The translations under genes and the position numbers were made by a program. Shown here in pieces: positions 1-5,494 of a stretch of DNA of 6,794 bases. Under the pieces are notes generated by a model. That model was not told where the DNA came from. It did no database searches and saw only the letters and a program-made list of their open reading frames with translations. This stretch comes from Candidatus Woesearchaeota archaeon. GTDB lineage: Archaea > Nanobdellota > Nanobdellia > Woesearchaeales > UBA12501. Numbering within the stretch: the first letter of the stretch is position 1; each line of letters begins with the position of its first letter. The stretch is from NCBI GenBank assembly GCA_016177345.1, contig JACOVM010000073.1, forward strand, positions 1-6,794, in the 5' to 3' direction.

Positions 1-22
1 TATTTATTTTATCATATACCAT
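1..22 (-). CDS. Possible start of the next operon gene (partial)
   Basis: An ATG begins 2 bases after the uS17 TAA and reads MVYDKIN before the window ends. uL14 is expected next in archaeal operons, but these residues are not a recognisable uL14 start. The ATG may be fortuitous, with the true start outside the window. Confidence 0.2.
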
Positions 23-24
23 TG

Positions 25-552
25 TTACTGCAAACTGGTATCTTCTTCTTGTTCACTTTTTCTTTTTTCTTCCTTCTGTTCTTCTGGCTTCTTTTGAGGG
101 GATGTTGTTTTAGCTGCTCCTTTTTTTGCTCCTTCCTTCTTTCCTTCGGAAGCCTCTTCATCAGCCATCATCTTTTCTTTTTTCCTGAGGTGCTCATGCT
201 CGACAAAGCGTACATGGGGTGCACTAACTTTTTCAATGATGATAAAATGCTTGGTCTTGCTTAATGGCCTGGTTTCAACAATCTTTACTTTTTCTCCTTC
301 AACAGCATTAATGCAGGGAGGGTTATGAACGTGAAGTTTGGTGAGCCGTCTGCTATATCTTTCGAATTTTCTGATAAAGTGCCGGCGCTCCCATGCAACT
401 GTTGCTGTTTTTGCTGCCTTTGCTGAGACAACAGTCCCAACAAATGTTCGCCCATGGAGGCGAACATGCCCATGATACGGACAGTGAATATCAGTGCAGG
501 GCTTGGCTGGCTGTTTTGCAACTTGAATTCCGATGTTATTCGTTGTAGTCAT
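25..552 (-). CDS. rps17: Small-subunit ribosomal protein uS17 (S17) with acidic/basic C-terminal tail
   Basis: uS17 is a primary 16S rRNA binder of the 30S body with an OB fold. The archaeal N-terminal signature CTDIHCPYHGHVRLHGRTFV (19-38) is followed by GTVVSAKAAKTATVAWERRH (39-58), FERYSRRLTKLHVHNPPCIN (63-82), GEKVKIVETRPLSKTKHFII (86-105) and VEHEHL. Residues from about 110 to 175 are a Lys/Glu/Ala/Ser-rich, highly charged tail, probably disordered. Archaeal uS17 is usually about 105-115 residues, so this tail adds some 60. The start lies 33 bases after Rnp1. It ends in TAA near the window edge. Confidence 0.96.
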   Translation of the reverse strand: MTTTNNIGIQVAKQPAKPCTDIHCPYHGHVRLHGRTFVGTVVSAKAAKTATVAWERRHFIRKFERYSRRLTKLHVHNPPCINAVEGEKVKIVETRPLSKTKHFIIIEKVSAPHVRFVEHEHLRKKEKMMADEEASEGKKEGAKKGAAKTTSPQKKPEEQKEEKRKSEQEEDTSLQ

Positions 553-585
553 GGTTGATCTCGTTTAGCTATCCTAGCAGTTTCA

Positions 586-843
586 TTATCTTTTCTGTTT
601 TTTTGGTGATAATCTTTCATCAATTCTTCCGAAGAGCTGATTCCCTTTGATGGTAAGCCCATTGAGGGTGATGGTGATTGCATGTTTCATGATTTTTTTT
701 TCTCCTTTCTGTGTTGCAAGGGTAATTGTTGCTTTTGTTTCATCAACAACACGCCCGCTAAGATTATTGAGGGACTTGTTTGTTGATTGAACAATCTGTA
801 TTGTTGATCCGATAAGCATGGGAGTGCATTTTTGGTGGCTCAT
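586..843 (-). CDS. rnp1: RNase P protein component 1 (Rnp1, Pop4/Rpp29 family)
   Basis: Rnp1 is a protein subunit of archaeal RNase P, which removes 5' leaders from pre-tRNAs; it pairs with Rpp21 to stabilise the RNA's specificity domain. The 85-residue chain shows the Sm-like barrel pattern of the family: LIGSTIQIVQSTNKSLNNLS (10-29), GRVVDETKATITLATQKGEK (30-49), the HAITITLNG strand (54-62), and the C-terminal LFGRIDERLSPKKQKR (70-85), matching the typical GRPExRLK(K/R) ending. It is slightly shorter than many homologues (about 90-100). It lies between aIF1 and uS17, as in many archaea. The Shine-Dalgarno is weak. Confidence 0.92.
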   Translation of the reverse strand: MSHQKCTPMLIGSTIQIVQSTNKSLNNLSGRVVDETKATITLATQKGEKKIMKHAITITLNGLTIKGNQLFGRIDERLSPKKQKR

Positions 844-861
844 TGGCTCTATCTATTGTTC

Positions 862-1170
862 CTATTTTACATCAATGGTATCTTCTGAAAAGCCAAGCTT
901 GAGAAGCAGTGGCTTCACACGATTTCTATGGTTACCTTGAAGTTCGACGATGCCATTTTTGATTGTTCCACCGCAGGCGAAGGTATTCTTGAATGTTTTT
1001 AGCAAGTCCTTCATGTCTATCTGCTTTTGGTCAATGCCTTCAATGACAGTGTATGCTTTTCCAAACTTTCGCTTTTCGGATTTGATAACAATCCGAAGGT
1101 TTTCTTTTGCGATGGATTCACAAACACAAAGGTCCTTTGGCAAACCACAGATGCTGCATATCTCGCTCAT
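862..1170 (-). CDS. Translation initiation factor aIF1 (SUI1 family)
   Basis: aIF1 binds the small subunit near the P site and promotes accurate start-codon selection. The 102-residue product is of normal length. The N-terminus has four cysteines (C5, C8, C15, C17) in ICSICGLPKDLCVCE, the zinc-binding-like motif of the archaeal branch. The SUI1 domain follows, with AYTVIEGIDQKQIDMKDLLK (39-58), NTFACGGTIKNGIVELQGNH (62-81) and RNRVKPLLLKLGFSEDTIDV (82-101). It starts with an ATGA overlap with uL29 and a strong GAGGTGA 10 bases upstream. It ends in TAG, 18 bases before the RNase P subunit gene. Its place inside the ribosomal operon is standard for Archaea. Confidence 0.95.
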   Translation of the reverse strand: MSEICSICGLPKDLCVCESIAKENLRIVIKSEKRKFGKAYTVIEGIDQKQIDMKDLLKTFKNTFACGGTIKNGIVELQGNHRNRVKPLLLKLGFSEDTIDVK

Positions 1171-1478
1171 GCTTTTGGATTCACCTCGTTCGATGCTTTC
1201 TTTTTAGGCATCATTTTTTGCTGATTTTGCTTCTTGAGCTGCTCTCCTTTTTTTGGAGGGGATGCTGGTGAAGATTCCATTTGTTTTCCTTTGGAAGAGG
1301 TGATGGTCAACAATCTTGAAATGGTTCTGCGAATATTTTTGAGCTGCATAGTGTTCTTTGGAGGGGTTCCTGTTGAAACCTGGGCCTGGAGCTTAGCATA
1401 CTCTTTTCTGAGGTCTTGTATCCTTTTTGGAACGTCAGCAGCAGCGACATCCCTTAGCTCTTTCATTGCTCGTGTCAT
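1167..1478 (-). CDS. rpl29: Large-subunit ribosomal protein uL29 (L29) with C-terminal tail
   Basis: uL29 is a small helical-hairpin protein next to uL23 at the tunnel exit. The core is residues 5-61: MKELRDVAAADVPKRIQDLR (5-24), KEYAKLQAQVSTG (25-37) and QLKNIRRTISRLLTI (45-59), matching the family's two antiparallel helices. Residues 62-103 form a Lys/Gln/Ser/Pro-rich extension; archaeal uL29 is usually about 65-75 residues. The ATG overlaps the uS3 TGA as ATGA. An internal ATG at residue 5 is an alternative start closer to the usual MKELR beginning, but the overlap favours the first. The stop in turn overlaps the aIF1 start. Confidence 0.93.
   Translation of the reverse strand: MTRAMKELRDVAAADVPKRIQDLRKEYAKLQAQVSTGTPPKNTMQLKNIRRTISRLLTITSSKGKQMESSPASPPKKGEQLKKQNQQKMMPKKKASNEVNPKA
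1181..1187 (-). promoter_or_regulatory. Ribosome binding site for aIF1
   Basis: GAGGTGA lies 10 bases before the aIF1 ATG, inside the end of uL29. It is the best anti-Shine-Dalgarno match in the window and supports independent or re-initiating translation of aIF1. Confidence 0.75.
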
Positions 1479-2314
1479 GATGGAGTATCTGCTTTATTAG
1501 ATTCTGTATTTTTTGTCCGTTTGCTTTTTCTTTTTCCTGATTTTTTATCAGCATCTTTTTCTAAAGAGCTAGTATCAGTAGTGGCATCGGTCGTATTTGG
1601 TTGCCTCTCTTCAGAAGACTCTGAAGATGATTTTTTTGATTGCTTTTTATCCGCTGCTTTTTCAGGGGCAGGAACGCTTTGCTGTTGGGCTGTGCTAGCG
1701 TTTTCCTTTGATTCTCCAGGCTTAATAATCCGGATGTCATCCGGAAGTATAGTTGTTGATGGCATAATTCTCACTTGAATGCCAATAACTCCTGATTTGA
1801 GCCTTGCCGTAGCGTATGCCCGGCGAACCCCTGTAATAGCGATATCCCCGCATTTTTTGAGGTAGCCATTAAAAAATCTCCATGTTTTTGCACGCATACT
1901 TGGAACTTTACCGCTGATCTTGAGCTCAATACCCTTTGCTCCTGCAGCCATGACATCAGTGAGCACTTTGTGAGCTATTCCTTTAAAGCGTGCAGACCCA
2001 AAGCGTTCCAGTGACATTGCAACTCGCTCTGCAACAAGGCTTGCATCGAGATTGATATTGTCTACTTCAGCAATTTCAATTTGGGGATTTTCAAGATGGT
2101 ATTTTTTCTTAAGGTCAATCGTGAGCTTTTTGATGTTTTGCCCCTTTCTTCCAACAATCATCCCCGGCCTAGATGTGTAAATAATCACTTTTTCACCCAT
2201 GGGAGTACGTTGAACCCGAGTGTGGCTATGCCCGCTATTTCTCAAGTCGCTAGAGATGTACTCCTGGACGGAGAGCTCTTTCATCCGTTGCTCGATGATT
2301 TTTCGTTCAATCAT
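1475..2314 (-). CDS. rps3: Small-subunit ribosomal protein uS3 (S3) with C-terminal tail
   Basis: uS3 lies at the mRNA entry side of the 30S head. The N-terminal KH domain shows the GxxG RNA-binding loop in MIVGRKGQNIKKL (52-64), preceded by GEKVIIYTSRPG (40-51). The C-terminal S3 domain includes LVAERVAMSLERFGSARFKG (93-112), AAGAKGIELKISGKV (123-137) and TGVRRAYATARLKSGVIGIQ (161-180), ending near VRIMPSTTILPDDI (181-194). Residues from about 201 to 279 are a Ser/Lys/Glu/Ala-rich, probably disordered tail; archaeal uS3 commonly has a shorter one. The TGA stop overlaps the uL29 start as ATGA, which suggests coupled translation. Confidence 0.96.
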   Translation of the reverse strand: MIERKIIEQRMKELSVQEYISSDLRNSGHSHTRVQRTPMGEKVIIYTSRPGMIVGRKGQNIKKLTIDLKKKYHLENPQIEIAEVDNINLDASLVAERVAMSLERFGSARFKGIAHKVLTDVMAAGAKGIELKISGKVPSMRAKTWRFFNGYLKKCGDIAITGVRRAYATARLKSGVIGIQVRIMPSTTILPDDIRIIKPGESKENASTAQQQSVPAPEKAADKKQSKKSSSESSEERQPNTTDATTDTSSLEKDADKKSGKRKSKRTKNTESNKADTPS

Positions 2315-2327
2315 GGTATTACCGTGT

Positions 2328-2333
2328 TCTCCT
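2328..2333 (-). promoter_or_regulatory. Probable ribosome binding site for uS3
   Basis: AGGAGA lies 13 bases before the uS3 ATG, slightly further than usual, and directly follows the intergenic hairpin. Its accessibility could therefore depend on RNA structure. Confidence 0.5.
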
Positions 2334-2345
2334 ATTGGTTATGTT

Positions 2346-2393
2346 ATAGCAAATCTCATTGATTTATGAACAAATTTAATGAGATTCTGCTAT
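2346..2393 (-). promoter_or_regulatory. Long imperfect hairpin in the uL22-uS3 gap
   Basis: The arm at 2346-2360 (ATAGCAAATCTCATT on the plus strand) pairs with 2378-2393 over 15 base pairs with one bulged base at 2387. The 17-base loop can pair further (ATTT 2362-2365 with AAAT 2372-2375). In the mRNA it lies between the uL22 stop and the uS3 Shine-Dalgarno, ending 31 bases before the uS3 ATG. No U-run follows, so it does not look like a terminator. It could be a translational control element, a processing site or an mRNA stabiliser; the function is unknown. Confidence 0.6.
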
Positions 2394-2404
2394 TAATTGT
2401 TGGC

Positions 2405-3070
2405 TTATACTAACTTTTGCTGACCTTTAACAATAGGCCCTTTGCCCTGCTTTGGTGGGGCAGATTTTGGCTGTTCTACTGTTTTGTTTGAAGGGGGAGT
2501 TTGGATGGCGGCAGATTCCATAGCTGGAGCCGATGTTTTTACCTCTTTTCCCTTTGCTTCTTTTTCTCCAGCTGCTTTTTTTGAATCAGCTTCAGGCTTC
2601 TTCTTTGTTTCCTGCCCTTGCTGCTGCTTTCGTGCCTGCTTTTCTTCAACAACAACTTCGAGATGGGTCGACTTCATGGTCCTCCCTCTCTGCCGTGAAA
2701 AATGAAATTGAGTTGCGCCCTTTTGGGCAATGAGATGGGTAAGGTACAAATTTGCTGTATTCAACCCTTTCTGCTGTGCATTTGTCTCCACGCTATTCAT
2801 TAACTCTAAAAAGTATTTGCATGCCTTTACGGGATATCGCCCTGAGGCCATTCCTTTTTTATGGCCAACCCCATTCGTGAATCTGCGAAATGGCACTGCG
2901 CGTTTCTTTTCAAGAACATCCTGAAGAAGCGCCTTCGCCATTTGGAGATTCTTTCTGCGAAGATACGTGCAAATTTCTATGGAGTGCCTGACGGAGACTG
3001 GCACATCTTTGGTTGAAGCACGTGCCATTCTTCCTGCATCATATCCCTGGAATGCGTAATGTTGGGCCAT
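2405..3070 (-). CDS. rpl22: Large-subunit ribosomal protein uL22 (L22) with long C-terminal tail
   Basis: uL22 binds 23S rRNA and lines the exit tunnel with a beta hairpin. The family core covers about residues 1-141: MARASTKDVPVSVRHSIEIC (15-34), KKRAVPFRRFTNGVGHKKGM (55-74), GRYPVKACKYFLELMNSVET (77-96) and a tunnel-hairpin end FHFSRQRGRTMKSTHLEVVV (122-141). About 80 further residues (142-221) are low complexity, rich in Lys, Gln, Ala, Pro and Glu and probably disordered. Archaeal uL22 is usually about 150 residues, so this tail is an extension. A strong Shine-Dalgarno (GGTGAGAT, 5 bases from ATG) supports the start. It ends in TAA and is followed by an unusually wide 90-base gap before uS3. 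Confidence 0.95.
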   Translation of the reverse strand: MAQHYAFQGYDAGRMARASTKDVPVSVRHSIEICTYLRRKNLQMAKALLQDVLEKKRAVPFRRFTNGVGHKKGMASGRYPVKACKYFLELMNSVETNAQQKGLNTANLYLTHLIAQKGATQFHFSRQRGRTMKSTHLEVVVEEKQARKQQQGQETKKKPEADSKKAAGEKEAKGKEVKTSAPAMESAAIQTPPSNKTVEQPKSAPPKQGKGPIVKGQQKLV

Positions 3071-3073
3071 GGT

Positions 3074-3457
3074 TTATCTCACCGACACGCTTGCGCTGGA
3101 TCTTGTTGCACCGACACCAGGAGCAGAGTGTGTTACTCGTGTTCTTGTTAATGCAAATTCTCCTAATCGATGCCCGATCATAGGAGGCTCAATAGTTATT
3201 GGAGTATACGTTTTTCCATTATAGATCTTGATAGTGGTGCCAACCATCATTGGCGTAACAACAGCGTCTCTTGCGTGAGTTTCAATATTCTTCTTTTTTT
3301 GTTGAATCTTTTTGATAAGGGCTTTCAGCTGAGCATTAGGCTCTTGCTGCAGTGTCCTTCGCTCTCGTGCAGGAAGGAGCGCAAGGAACTCCTTGACTTG
3401 CATTGTTTGGAGTTCTTGAAGTGTTTTTCCTCTGTACGTGAATTCTTTTTTTGCCAT
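3074..3457 (-). CDS. rps19: Small-subunit ribosomal protein uS19 (S19)
   Basis: uS19 sits on the head of the 30S subunit near the A-site finger. The 127-residue product has the archaeal/eukaryotic-type N-terminal extension (FTYRGKTLQELQTMQVKEFL, 6-25, then LLPARERRTL, 27-36). It also has the conserved core, with RDAVVTPMMVGTTIKIYNGK (63-82) and PPMIGHRLGEFALTRTRVTH (90-109), and the invariant end SAPGVGATRS (110-119). Length is normal. Its TAA stop lies 3 bases before uL22, and its last codons form the uL22 ribosome binding site, so the two are probably translated together. Confidence 0.96.
   Translation of the reverse strand: MAKKEFTYRGKTLQELQTMQVKEFLALLPARERRTLQQEPNAQLKALIKKIQQKKKNIETHARDAVVTPMMVGTTIKIYNGKTYTPITIEPPMIGHRLGEFALTRTRVTHSAPGVGATRSSASVSVR
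3076..3083 (-). promoter_or_regulatory. Ribosome binding site for uL22
   Basis: GGTGAGAT lies 5 bases before the uL22 ATG and matches the archaeal anti-Shine-Dalgarno complement (GGTGAT-type). It overlaps the last sense codons and stop of uS19. Confidence 0.7.
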
Positions 3458-3501
3458 GGTGCATGTCAGTTAGGGAACGAGGACAACACTGATGATCCGC
3501 G

Positions 3502-4239
3502 TTACTCCTGGACTACTGTCCTCCCTGTTTTTCGGCCTGTTCGTCGTGGCCTAATCATTCCCACTTTTCGCCCTGGGCCTGCATGGCGTGGGGCTGGCCG
3601 TGCTTTTGATTTTCTACTTGTTCTCTTGTTACCGAATGGATGGTCGACTGCGTTTTGAGCTGAGCCTGACATTTTTGGCCAGAGCTTATTTCGCGCCTTC
3701 ATTTTATAATACTTTGTTCCTGCGCGGAGGAATGGCTTGTCTGTTCTTCCACCCCCAGCTGCAATTCCAATCATTGCACGGCAGTCTGCTGGAAAGCTTT
3801 TTTCTTTTTTAGAGGGAAGTTTTACTGTAACAATTTTATCTGATTTTGCAACGATTCGCGCAGCTGCTCCAGACGCACGAACAAATTTTCCGCCATCTCC
3901 AGGCGCTGATTCAATATTATAGATCTCTATTCCTAAAGGAATTGCATGAAGGGGAAGCGTGTTTCCTATTTGAGGCTCCGCATCTGGGCCTGCCTGTACT
4001 GTTCCACCAACTACTATTCCTTCCGGTGCAATAGCAAGGGTGGTTTCTCCATCAATATATTCAATAAGTGCAAGAGGAGCACTATGGCCTGGGCAGTGAA
4101 TAAGCTCAACCACTCGCCCTTGATGAAGTGGCACGGCATCAAGCTGCTTTAATTTTGCCTGCCCGGCATACCTGAATGATGGCGCCCGATAGGTTGGAGA
4201 GCCAGTTCCCCGTGCCTGTGAAATAAGATTCTTTCCCAT
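3502..4239 (-). CDS. rpl2: Large-subunit ribosomal protein uL2 (L2)
   Basis: uL2 is a core 23S rRNA binder needed for subunit association and close to the peptidyl-transferase centre. The 245-residue chain has the archaeal N-terminus MGKNLISQARGTGSPTYRAP (1-20), VELIHCPGHSAPLALIEY (44-61), GNTLPLHAIPLGIEIYNIE (92-110), GDGGKFVRASGAAARIV (114-130) and the C-terminal GPGRKVGMIRPRRTGR (221-236). The catalytic-loop region reads QNAVDHPFGNKR (195-206). The conserved first His (H200), equivalent to E. coli H229, is kept, but the usual HP(H/F)GGG reads HPFGNK. The start has GGATAACAACA upstream, which is weak Shine-Dalgarno-like. It ends in TAA, 44 bases before uS19. Confidence 0.96.
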   Translation of the reverse strand: MGKNLISQARGTGSPTYRAPSFRYAGQAKLKQLDAVPLHQGRVVELIHCPGHSAPLALIEYIDGETTLAIAPEGIVVGGTVQAGPDAEPQIGNTLPLHAIPLGIEIYNIESAPGDGGKFVRASGAAARIVAKSDKIVTVKLPSKKEKSFPADCRAMIGIAAGGGRTDKPFLRAGTKYYKMKARNKLWPKMSGSAQNAVDHPFGNKRTSRKSKARPAPRHAGPGRKVGMIRPRRTGRKTGRTVVQE

Positions 4240-4302
4240 TGTTGTTATCCGTTTATTGTTTTTTTGATCCCATTTTTTGTTTTCTCATTGATCAATTGCG
4301 AA

Positions 4303-4578
4303 TTACATGAGCCCCATTTGTGTCGCAATGTCTATTGCGGGGGTTTCAGCGGAAAAGCGAATATATGCTTTTTTCATTCCTTTATTGTTGATGAGGGTTG
4401 TTACTTTTGTTACCCTGGCTTTAAACATTTCCTCTGCTGCTTGCCTAATCATATGTTTTGTTGCATTCATGTCTACGATGAATGCAAGGGTATTGTCTGC
4501 TTCCATCATTCTGATAGATTTTTCAGTGGAAAGCGGATGCTTAATCACATGATCTTGGGTTATAACGTGCTGTACCAT
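4303..4578 (-). CDS. rpl23: Large-subunit ribosomal protein uL23 (L23)
   Basis: uL23 binds domain III of 23S rRNA at the tunnel exit and forms a docking site for nascent-chain factors such as SRP. The 91-residue product is close to the usual archaeal length of about 85. It shows the family signature VIKHPLSTEKSIRMMEADNT (11-30), then LAFIVDMNATKHMIRQAAEE (31-50) and VTKVTTLINNKGMKKAYIRF (56-75), the last matching the V..VNTL...KG.KKAYV.L pattern. It starts 7 bases after the end of uL4, with weak purines upstream (GATGAACC), and ends in TAA. Its gap to uL2 is 63 bases and A-rich. No anomalies are seen. Confidence 0.95.
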   Translation of the reverse strand: MVQHVITQDHVIKHPLSTEKSIRMMEADNTLAFIVDMNATKHMIRQAAEEMFKARVTKVTTLINNKGMKKAYIRFSAETPAIDIATQMGLM

Positions 4579-4585
4579 GGTTCAT

Positions 4586-5083
4586 CTATTCATTCTTCTT
4601 GATGTTTTTTTCTGTTTTCACCAATTCTTTTTTTGATTGGTTCGGCTGGCTTGATGACCCTTTGTAAGTATTGCTGAAAAGATTTTCTTTGGAAATTCTT
4701 GCTAATGCAGCAGAAGTGAACAGGGTAAGCCTGCCATGCACTGCACCCGGGGCAAGGAGATTTGCGTTAAGAGAATCAACAGCGATAACATCAATTCCCG
4801 GAAGATTCCTTGCAGCTTGAACAAGAGGGCAAGCATGGCTAACAACAATAAGGGGGCCATGTGCTTTCTTGTATTTTCTTCCCCGCATTGCCCCTTTCCC
4901 CGCCCTGATTGTTCGTTCAGAAACGCGCAGGAGCTCATTGGCCATGCCAAGGGCGCTGAATACTTTTTTTGCCTGGCCTGCTGTTGGCAATGTCTCGAAC
5001 GCATTATCAAGGGCAAAGGGATATGCTGATGGAATAATATGGCCTCTCTTTTGGACAATGTCTTTGATCATAACTGCAGCCAT
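4586..5083 (-). CDS. rpl4: Ribosomal protein uL4, C-terminal part
   Basis: This is the globular C-terminal portion of uL4. Landmarks are the segment RTIRAGKGAMRGRKYKKAHG (57-76), which matches the archaeal RAGxGxxRGRKY motif, then PLIVVSHACPLVQAARNLPG (77-96) and NLLAPGAVHGRLTLFTSAAL (108-127). A Lys/Ser/Gln/Asn-rich tail follows (136-165). The entry begins at the first in-frame ATG, but homology extends upstream without interruption to 5128 (KKINKKDNRKAIRSA), in the same frame as the N-terminal fragment. Only the TAA at 5129-5131 separates them. No GGAGG- or GGTGA-like site lies before this ATG or before the upstream non-ATG candidates, so independent initiation is not obviously supported. 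It ends in TAG, 7 bases before uL23. Together with the N-terminal part it would make a chain of about 296 residues. Confidence 0.85.
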   Translation of the reverse strand: MAAVMIKDIVQKRGHIIPSAYPFALDNAFETLPTAGQAKKVFSALGMANELLRVSERTIRAGKGAMRGRKYKKAHGPLIVVSHACPLVQAARNLPGIDVIAVDSLNANLLAPGAVHGRLTLFTSAALARISKENLFSNTYKGSSSQPNQSKKELVKTEKNIKKNE

Positions 5084-5121
5084 TGCTGAGCGAATAGCTT
5101 TTCTATTATCTTTTTTGTTTA

Positions 5122-5131
5122 TTTTTTTTTA
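5122..5131 (-). other. In-frame TAA and A9 tract interrupting uL4
   Basis: On the coding strand the codons read GAC CTT TAA AAA AAA ATA AAC AAA AAA GAT. The TAA occupies one codon of an otherwise continuous uL4 frame; from memory of haloarchaeal uL4, spacing from the HPPK motif to the downstream xNxK(E/D) motif is normal. A single indel cannot explain it, because the frame is the same on both sides. A substitution, a multiple-of-three change or two compensating indels would be needed. Both other frames also close soon after the tract: TAA follows three Lys codons in +1, and TAA TAG follows in the remaining frame. Confidence 0.8.
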
Positions 5132-5476
5132 AAGGTCTTTTTGTGCTTTCGGGGGGTGGGCTTGCCTTCCACCAACTGTCCCTGGAGCAACTGCACCAAC
5201 CCAGTTGAATCGTGTTCCTGACCTGCTTAAAATTTTTCTTGGAACACGAGAGATTCCATACCCGTAAGAAGTTTTGTAATCTCGTCGTCGACGAGAAAGT
5301 TTTGCAGAATAGCGCATGCCTGCGCCTGGCTTTGCACCATAGGGCTGCCGTGCATTTGCCTGTAATGTCTCAACAGCTCGCTTAATAAGATCTGGCCGTA
5401 CCTCTTCTTGAAAGATGGGCGGGAGGTCGACCGTGCCTGCTTGGCTATTGGTTATGGTGATGATGGGGATTTTCAT
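5129..5476 (-). CDS. rpl4: Ribosomal protein uL4, N-terminal part (ends at an in-frame TAA)
   Basis: This is the first 115 residues of uL4, which binds 23S rRNA and sends a long basic loop into the exit tunnel. Family landmarks are FQEEVRPDLIKRAV (22-35), LQANARQPYGAKPGAGMRYS (38-57), the Arg-rich SRRRRD (61-66), YGYGISRVPR (71-80) and GGRQAHPPKAQKD (102-114). Archaeal uL4 is normally a single chain of about 250 residues, so this product holds only the N-terminus and tunnel loop and stops just after the conserved HPPK motif. The stop is CTT TAA at 5129-5131, beside a run of nine A. Reading on in the same frame continues the uL4 sequence at once (KKINKKDNRKAIRSAMAAV) into the downstream fragment. 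The start is ATG, 18 bases after uL3. It may be a disrupted gene, a real split gene, or a sequence error. Confidence 0.85.
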   Translation of the reverse strand: MKIPIITITNSQAGTVDLPPIFQEEVRPDLIKRAVETLQANARQPYGAKPGAGMRYSAKLSRRRRDYKTSYGYGISRVPRKILSRSGTRFNWVGAVAPGTVGGRQAHPPKAQKDL

Positions 5477-5494
5477 GGTTATCTTTGCTCATAG

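Noticed and set aside
862..1170. aIF1 and Rnp1 inside a ribosomal operon as a novel arrangement
   Set aside because: This order is well known in many archaea and is not unusual.
3170..3658. Plus-strand 162-codon open frame opposite uS19 and uL2
   Set aside because: It lies antisense to two clear ribosomal protein genes, has no recognised family, and is a shadow of their codon use.
4264..4602. Plus-strand open frames opposite uL23
   Set aside because: They are antisense shadows of uL23 with no recognisable features.
5122..5131. Homopolymer indel as the simple cause of the uL4 break
   Set aside because: Both halves are in the same frame, so a single A-tract length error would not create this pattern; a substitution or multiple-of-three change is needed.
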